Source: JAGDMS01 sp050015455
GTDB lineage: Bacteria; Desulfobacterota; Binatia; HRBIN30
Direction: 5' to 3'
Assembly: GCA_050015455.1 (NCBI GenBank)
Contig: JBEKBJ010000097.1
Span: forward strand, 1 to 45,011
Length of the DNA: 45,011 nt
Part shown: piece by piece, positions 42,071-45,011 of the stretch
Numbering within the stretch: the stretch's first letter is position 1
Layout: each line of letters opens with the position of its first letter
Notes under the pieces: model-generated
Told to the model about the DNA's origin: nothing
Databases searched by the model: none
What the model saw: only the letters and a program-made list of their open reading frames with translations
Translations under genes and position numbers: made by a program

Positions 42071-43045
42071 CTAGTGTTTCAGCTTTGTGATTTCTTCCTT
42101 CAGCTCGGGGAGGGCTTTGAAGAGGTCGGCGACCAGGCCGTAGTCCGCCACCTGAAAGATCGGCGCTTCCTCGTCCTTGTTGATGGCGACGATCACTTTC
42201 GAGTCCTTCATGCCGGCGATATGTTGGATAGCGCCGGAAATGCCGACGGCGATGTAGAGCTCGGGCGCCACCACCTTGCCGGTCTGCCCGACCTGCAGAT
42301 CGTTGGGCACGAAGCCCGCGTCCACGGCGGCGCGCGTGGCGCCCATGGCGGCCCCCAGCATGTCCACCAGCGGCTCGAGCACGTTCTTGAAATTCTCGGC
42401 GGATTTCAAGCCGCGGCCGCCGGAAACGACGGCGCGGGCTTCCGTGAGCACCGGACGGTCGGACTTGGTCTCATTGAAGCTCACGAACGTGGCGGCCTTG
42501 GCAGCCGCGTCGATGGTCGGGGTCACCTTCTCGACCTCGGCCTTGCTACTACCGCCTTTGGTAGCGGGATCGAAGGCGGTAGAACGCACGCTCACCACTT
42601 TCGGCGAGCCTTCCACCGCCACCGTGGCCATGGCACTGCCAGCATAGGTGGGGCGCAGGAACGTACCATCAGCATTGATGGCGACGATTTCGCTCACCAT
42701 GCCGGCACCGCACAGTGCGGCAACCCGTGGCAACAGATCCTTCCCCGCTGCCGTGGCGGTAGCCAGCAGAATATCGATCCCCTTCTCCTTCACGATCTGC
42801 GCCACGACCGCCGCATAGGAGCCCGACATATAATGCTCGAGGTCGGCGTCATCGACTGCGAAAACCTTCTTGACGCCGTACTCGGCAACCTCGCTGGCCA
42901 AGTCGTCGATGCCTTTGCCGAGGACCGCTGCGTAGCACTCCCCGCCAGCTAAGCGAGCGGCTTCCTTGCCGGCGGTGATCGCAACCAGTGTGCTCTTCGG
43001 AAATTTGTGATGTTGGTGTTCAGCGAATATCAGAACGTTTCCCAT
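42071..43045 (-). CDS. etfA: Electron transfer flavoprotein, alpha subunit
   Basis: A 324-residue FAD-binding alpha subunit of ETF, which takes electrons from acyl-CoA and other dehydrogenases and passes them on to the quinone pool. The N-terminal domain has MGNVLIFAEHQHHKFPKSTL. The C-terminal FAD domain has the signature GRGLKSAENFKNVLEPLVDMLGA, VGQTGKVVAPELYIAVGISGAIQH, and IFQVADYGLVADLFKALPEL, in parts. The length is normal. The start ATG 43045 has GGAG about seven bases upstream. It follows etfB by 12 bp. Confidence 0.95.
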   Translation of the reverse strand: MGNVLIFAEHQHHKFPKSTLVAITAGKEAARLAGGECYAAVLGKGIDDLASEVAEYGVKKVFAVDDADLEHYMSGSYAAVVAQIVKEKGIDILLATATAAGKDLLPRVAALCGAGMVSEIVAINADGTFLRPTYAGSAMATVAVEGSPKVVSVRSTAFDPATKGGSSKAEVEKVTPTIDAAAKAATFVSFNETKSDRPVLTEARAVVSGGRGLKSAENFKNVLEPLVDMLGAAMGATRAAVDAGFVPNDLQVGQTGKVVAPELYIAVGISGAIQHIAGMKDSKVIVAINKDEEAPIFQVADYGLVADLFKALPELKEEITKLKH

Positions 43046-43057
43046 TGTACACTCCGA

Positions 43058-43855
43058 TCAAATGACCTTGGCTTCGGTGTGGAGGAGCTGAACCAGCTCC
43101 TGCACGGAGGCTATCTTCCGGCCTGCCTGCCGCTGCGACGGTGGCTCCAGCTTCAGCACTTTCACCTTCGGTGTGATGTCCACGCCGAGGCTGGCGACGG
43201 GGATTTCCTTCAGCTCTTTCTTGCGTGCCTTCATGATGCCCGGCAGCGACGCGTAGCGCGGCGTGTTGAGACGCAGGTCGGCGGTGACCACCGCGGGCAA
43301 GGGGACCTTGATCGTTTCCAACCCGCCATCCACTTCGCGGGCCACCTGAGCGCCCGTGCTGCCCGAGAGCACGATGCCCGGAACACCCTTCTTCTCGTTC
43401 TCGGACTCGAGGCCCTCGGCCTTCGACGCGAAAGTCGCCTGGGGCCACCCCAGCAAGGCCGCCAGCATCTGGCCGGCCTGGTTGGCGTCGTCGTCGATCG
43501 CCTGCTTGCCCAGCAGCACCAAGTCGGGCTTCTCATCCTGAACGATCTTCTGGAGGATCCGTGCTACCGCCAGCGAGTCGAGCTCCTGCTCGGCAAGCAC
43601 GAGGATGGCACGGTCGGCACCCATCGCCAGGCCGGTGCGCAACTGCTCGGTAGACGTCTTGGCGCCGACGCTGACCAGCACGACCTCGGCGCCGCCGGCC
43701 GCTGACTTCAGGCGCAAGGCCTCCTCGAGGGCGATCTCGTCGAATGGGTTGATCACGTATTTGAGATTTTCGGTAATTATTCCGGTCCCGTCCGGCTTCA
43801 CCTTAATCGCGGCGTTCGGATCGGGGACCCGCTTCACTGTAACAAGAATTTTCAC
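43058..43855 (-). CDS. etfB: Electron transfer flavoprotein, beta subunit
   Basis: A 265-residue AMP-binding beta subunit of ETF, partner of the EtfA encoded just downstream. Signatures: KILVTVKRVPDPN at the N-terminus, NPFDEIALEEALRLK, and ADLRLNTPRYASLPGIMKARKKE near the C-terminus, the beta-subunit recognition region. The start is GTG at 43855 with an excellent GAGGAGG (43861-43867) five bases before it. The order etfB-etfA with an IclR regulator upstream suggests control by a catabolic signal, for example fatty or aromatic acid use, but no dehydrogenase gene is in the window. Confidence 0.95.
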   Translation of the reverse strand: MKILVTVKRVPDPNAAIKVKPDGTGIITENLKYVINPFDEIALEEALRLKSAAGGAEVVLVSVGAKTSTEQLRTGLAMGADRAILVLAEQELDSLAVARILQKIVQDEKPDLVLLGKQAIDDDANQAGQMLAALLGWPQATFASKAEGLESENEKKGVPGIVLSGSTGAQVAREVDGGLETIKVPLPAVVTADLRLNTPRYASLPGIMKARKKELKEIPVASLGVDITPKVKVLKLEPPSQRQAGRKIASVQELVQLLHTEAKVI

Positions 43856-43956
43856 GAATGCCTCCTCGGGTGGGTATTAGACAAACAAAAGCCGTCGTTG
43901 CCTACCACAGAGGATATCCGGTTTCAAGCGGGTGCAGTCAGAAGAAGAACCGTGAA

Positions 43957-44030
43957 CCGTCAGGCGTCAGGCGTGAAGTGTCCACCCCTCCCGCCTCACG
44001 CCTTACCCCTTACGCCTCACGCTTACCAAC
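43957..44030. repeat. G-type heptad palindrome between etfB and the IclR gene
   Basis: Arms of ggcgtca/ggcgtga (43957-43980) face gcctcac/gccttac/ccttacg units (43991-44030). The spacer is about 10 bases. This is the only heptad element outside the 18.7-34.7 kb stretch. Confidence 0.75.
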
Positions 44031-44046
44031 TAAGACAGTGAGAAAC

Positions 44047-44829
44047 TTACGAGTCGCTGTCGAAGCCCAGGCGTGTCGACAGCTCACGGCCGGCCTTGAG
44101 CATCAGCGGCACGATTTCCTTCTCTATGTGTTCCTGCGACAGGCGGTAAGCCGGCCCCGACACAGCCAAGCTGCCGATTACGGCGCGGGTATAATCGCGA
44201 ATCGGCACCGCCACCGAGCGCACATCCTCGATGTGCTCGCCGAGGTCCACGGCGAATCCGCTCTCGGCGATTTTTTTGAGCTGCTGTCCCAGAGCCTGCC
44301 GATCGACGAGCGTCTTGTCGGTGAACTTCTGCAGCGCTTCAGGCAACGAGGCGCGCAGTTCATCATCGGCAAAGGCCAGATGCATCTTGCCCACCGCGGT
44401 ACAATGCAGCGGCAACGGATCACCGATGCGGGACACCATGCGCACGGGTTGCTCGGCCTCCACCGCATCGAGCGCGATCGCGCAGCCATTGCGCATCACG
44501 GTGATGAACGAAGTCTCATGACAAGCCCTCGCCACCTGGTGCATGACGGGCCGCGCCTGGCGCAGGAGTCCTGTTTGCATGACGAAACGCTGGCCGAGGC
44601 GCAAACAGCGGATGCCGAGACGGTAGTTTTCCGTTGCTTTGTTCTGCTCTATGTACCCGCGGGCCTCCAGCGTGGCGAGCAAGCGAAAGACGTTGTTCTT
44701 GTGGAGTTTGAGCCGCTTGCTCAGCTCGGTGACCCCTAACTCGTCAGGCTCGCCGGTGAACTGCTCAAGGACGTCCAGCGCGTGTGACACGGACTGGATA
44801 ATGTAATTTGTTTTCTCACGCCGAACCAT
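44047..44829 (-). CDS. IclR-family transcriptional regulator
   Basis: A 260-residue regulator. Residues ~10-62 form the winged helix-turn-helix (LGVTELSKRLKLHKNNVFRLLATLEARGYIEQ), and ~75-255 the IclR effector domain, with HQVARACHETSFITVMRNG, VGKMHLAF and the C-terminal GSLAVSGPAYRLS. ATG 44829 has GGAGGG three to four bases before it. Such proteins usually repress a catabolic operon and their own gene; the effector is unknown. It is encoded on the same strand as etfB and etfA but ends 190 bp before the etfB start, so the two are probably separate transcripts. The remaining 180 bases to the right edge show no gene. Confidence 0.92.
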   Translation of the reverse strand: MVRREKTNYIIQSVSHALDVLEQFTGEPDELGVTELSKRLKLHKNNVFRLLATLEARGYIEQNKATENYRLGIRCLRLGQRFVMQTGLLRQARPVMHQVARACHETSFITVMRNGCAIALDAVEAEQPVRMVSRIGDPLPLHCTAVGKMHLAFADDELRASLPEALQKFTDKTLVDRQALGQQLKKIAESGFAVDLGEHIEDVRSVAVPIRDYTRAVIGSLAVSGPAYRLSQEHIEKEIVPLMLKAGRELSTRLGFDSDS

Positions 44830-45011
44830 GAGCCCTCCGGAATCCGAAAGCCGTTTTACTAGTGTGTTCCCCCGCGGATGTCAACTTGTGGCCCATGGCC
44901 CAAATCCGGCGCTAACGCACCGGCGCGCGCGATCCGGCGCGTTGGGCGCCGCTGCGGGCGGCTGACGCCGGCCGGGCGGCCCGCTGTGGTCGGCGAGTGG
45001 GCCGAGCCAAA

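Noticed and set aside
1..45011. tRNA, rRNA or transposase genes
   Set aside because: None seen by eye in either strand; no cloverleaf-like or DDE-type sequence was recognised.

Overview
The window is high-GC DNA from a Gram-negative bacterium. A heptosyltransferase-type GT9, lipobox-bearing lipoproteins, an acetylation pair and a large surface-glycan locus support this. The mix of genes (EtfBA plus an IclR regulator, several YfhO membrane proteins, membrane spermidine-synthase-like protein, 7-bp intergenic repeats) suggests an uncultured deltaproteobacterium-like lineage such as Binatota, but that is a guess from gene style and not a phylogenetic result.

Layout. 1-5.1 kb, minus strand: an apparent operon of a secreted protein, a one-helix DUF5989-type protein and two tandem sulfatase-superfamily genes. 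The inner copy is frameshifted by a net 79-bp deletion; the outer copy runs off the left edge. 5.25-7.6 kb, plus strand: a large secreted protein with thrombospondin type 3 calcium-binding motifs. 7.6-15.6 kb, minus strand: spermidine-synthase-like membrane protein, a YfhO remnant, YfhO-A, an SGNH-type protein, an MBOAT acyltransferase and a small lipoprotein, with a paralogous lipoprotein on the other side of the block. 16.3-18.6 kb, minus strand: sugar nucleotidyltransferase, GT2 and a NeuD-type acetyltransferase.

18.6-22.5 kb is an accessory patch: a DUF433/DUF5615 toxin-antitoxin pair with a truncated toxin, an AAA/DUF4143 ATPase, a nucleotidyltransferase with a small partner, a 166-bp tandem repeat and many short repeats. 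22.5-36 kb returns to glycan genes (YfhO-B, YfhO-C, LPG-synthase-type membrane protein, LegC-like aminotransferase, epimerase, UDP-sugar dehydrogenase, methyltransferase, GT9), interrupted by an MntA/HepT module. 36-41.7 kb holds a GT4, a 1051-residue GT-C/HEAT fusion and an RmlD-like reductase. 42-44.8 kb is an electron-transfer flavoprotein operon and its neighbour, an IclR regulator.

Together the dehydrogenase, epimerase, aminotransferase, acetyltransferase, nucleotidyltransferase and reductase can make activated amino or deoxy sugars. GT2, GT4, GT9, YfhO and GT-C proteins would assemble them, and MBOAT/SGNH and the methyltransferase would decorate them.

The most unusual signal is a family of degenerate 7-bp repeats (phase NYCTNAC: TTCTGAC, TTCTCAC, TCCTCAC, GCCTTAC, GCCTGAC). 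From 18.7 to 34.7 kb it occupies almost every accessory gene border, often as long imperfect palindromes, and it recurs once at 44.0 kb. Several genes end or begin inside these repeats, one toxin gene is cut short beside one, and YfhO-C is a mosaic whose switch points lie at or near them. They look like break, join or capture points for exchangeable modules.
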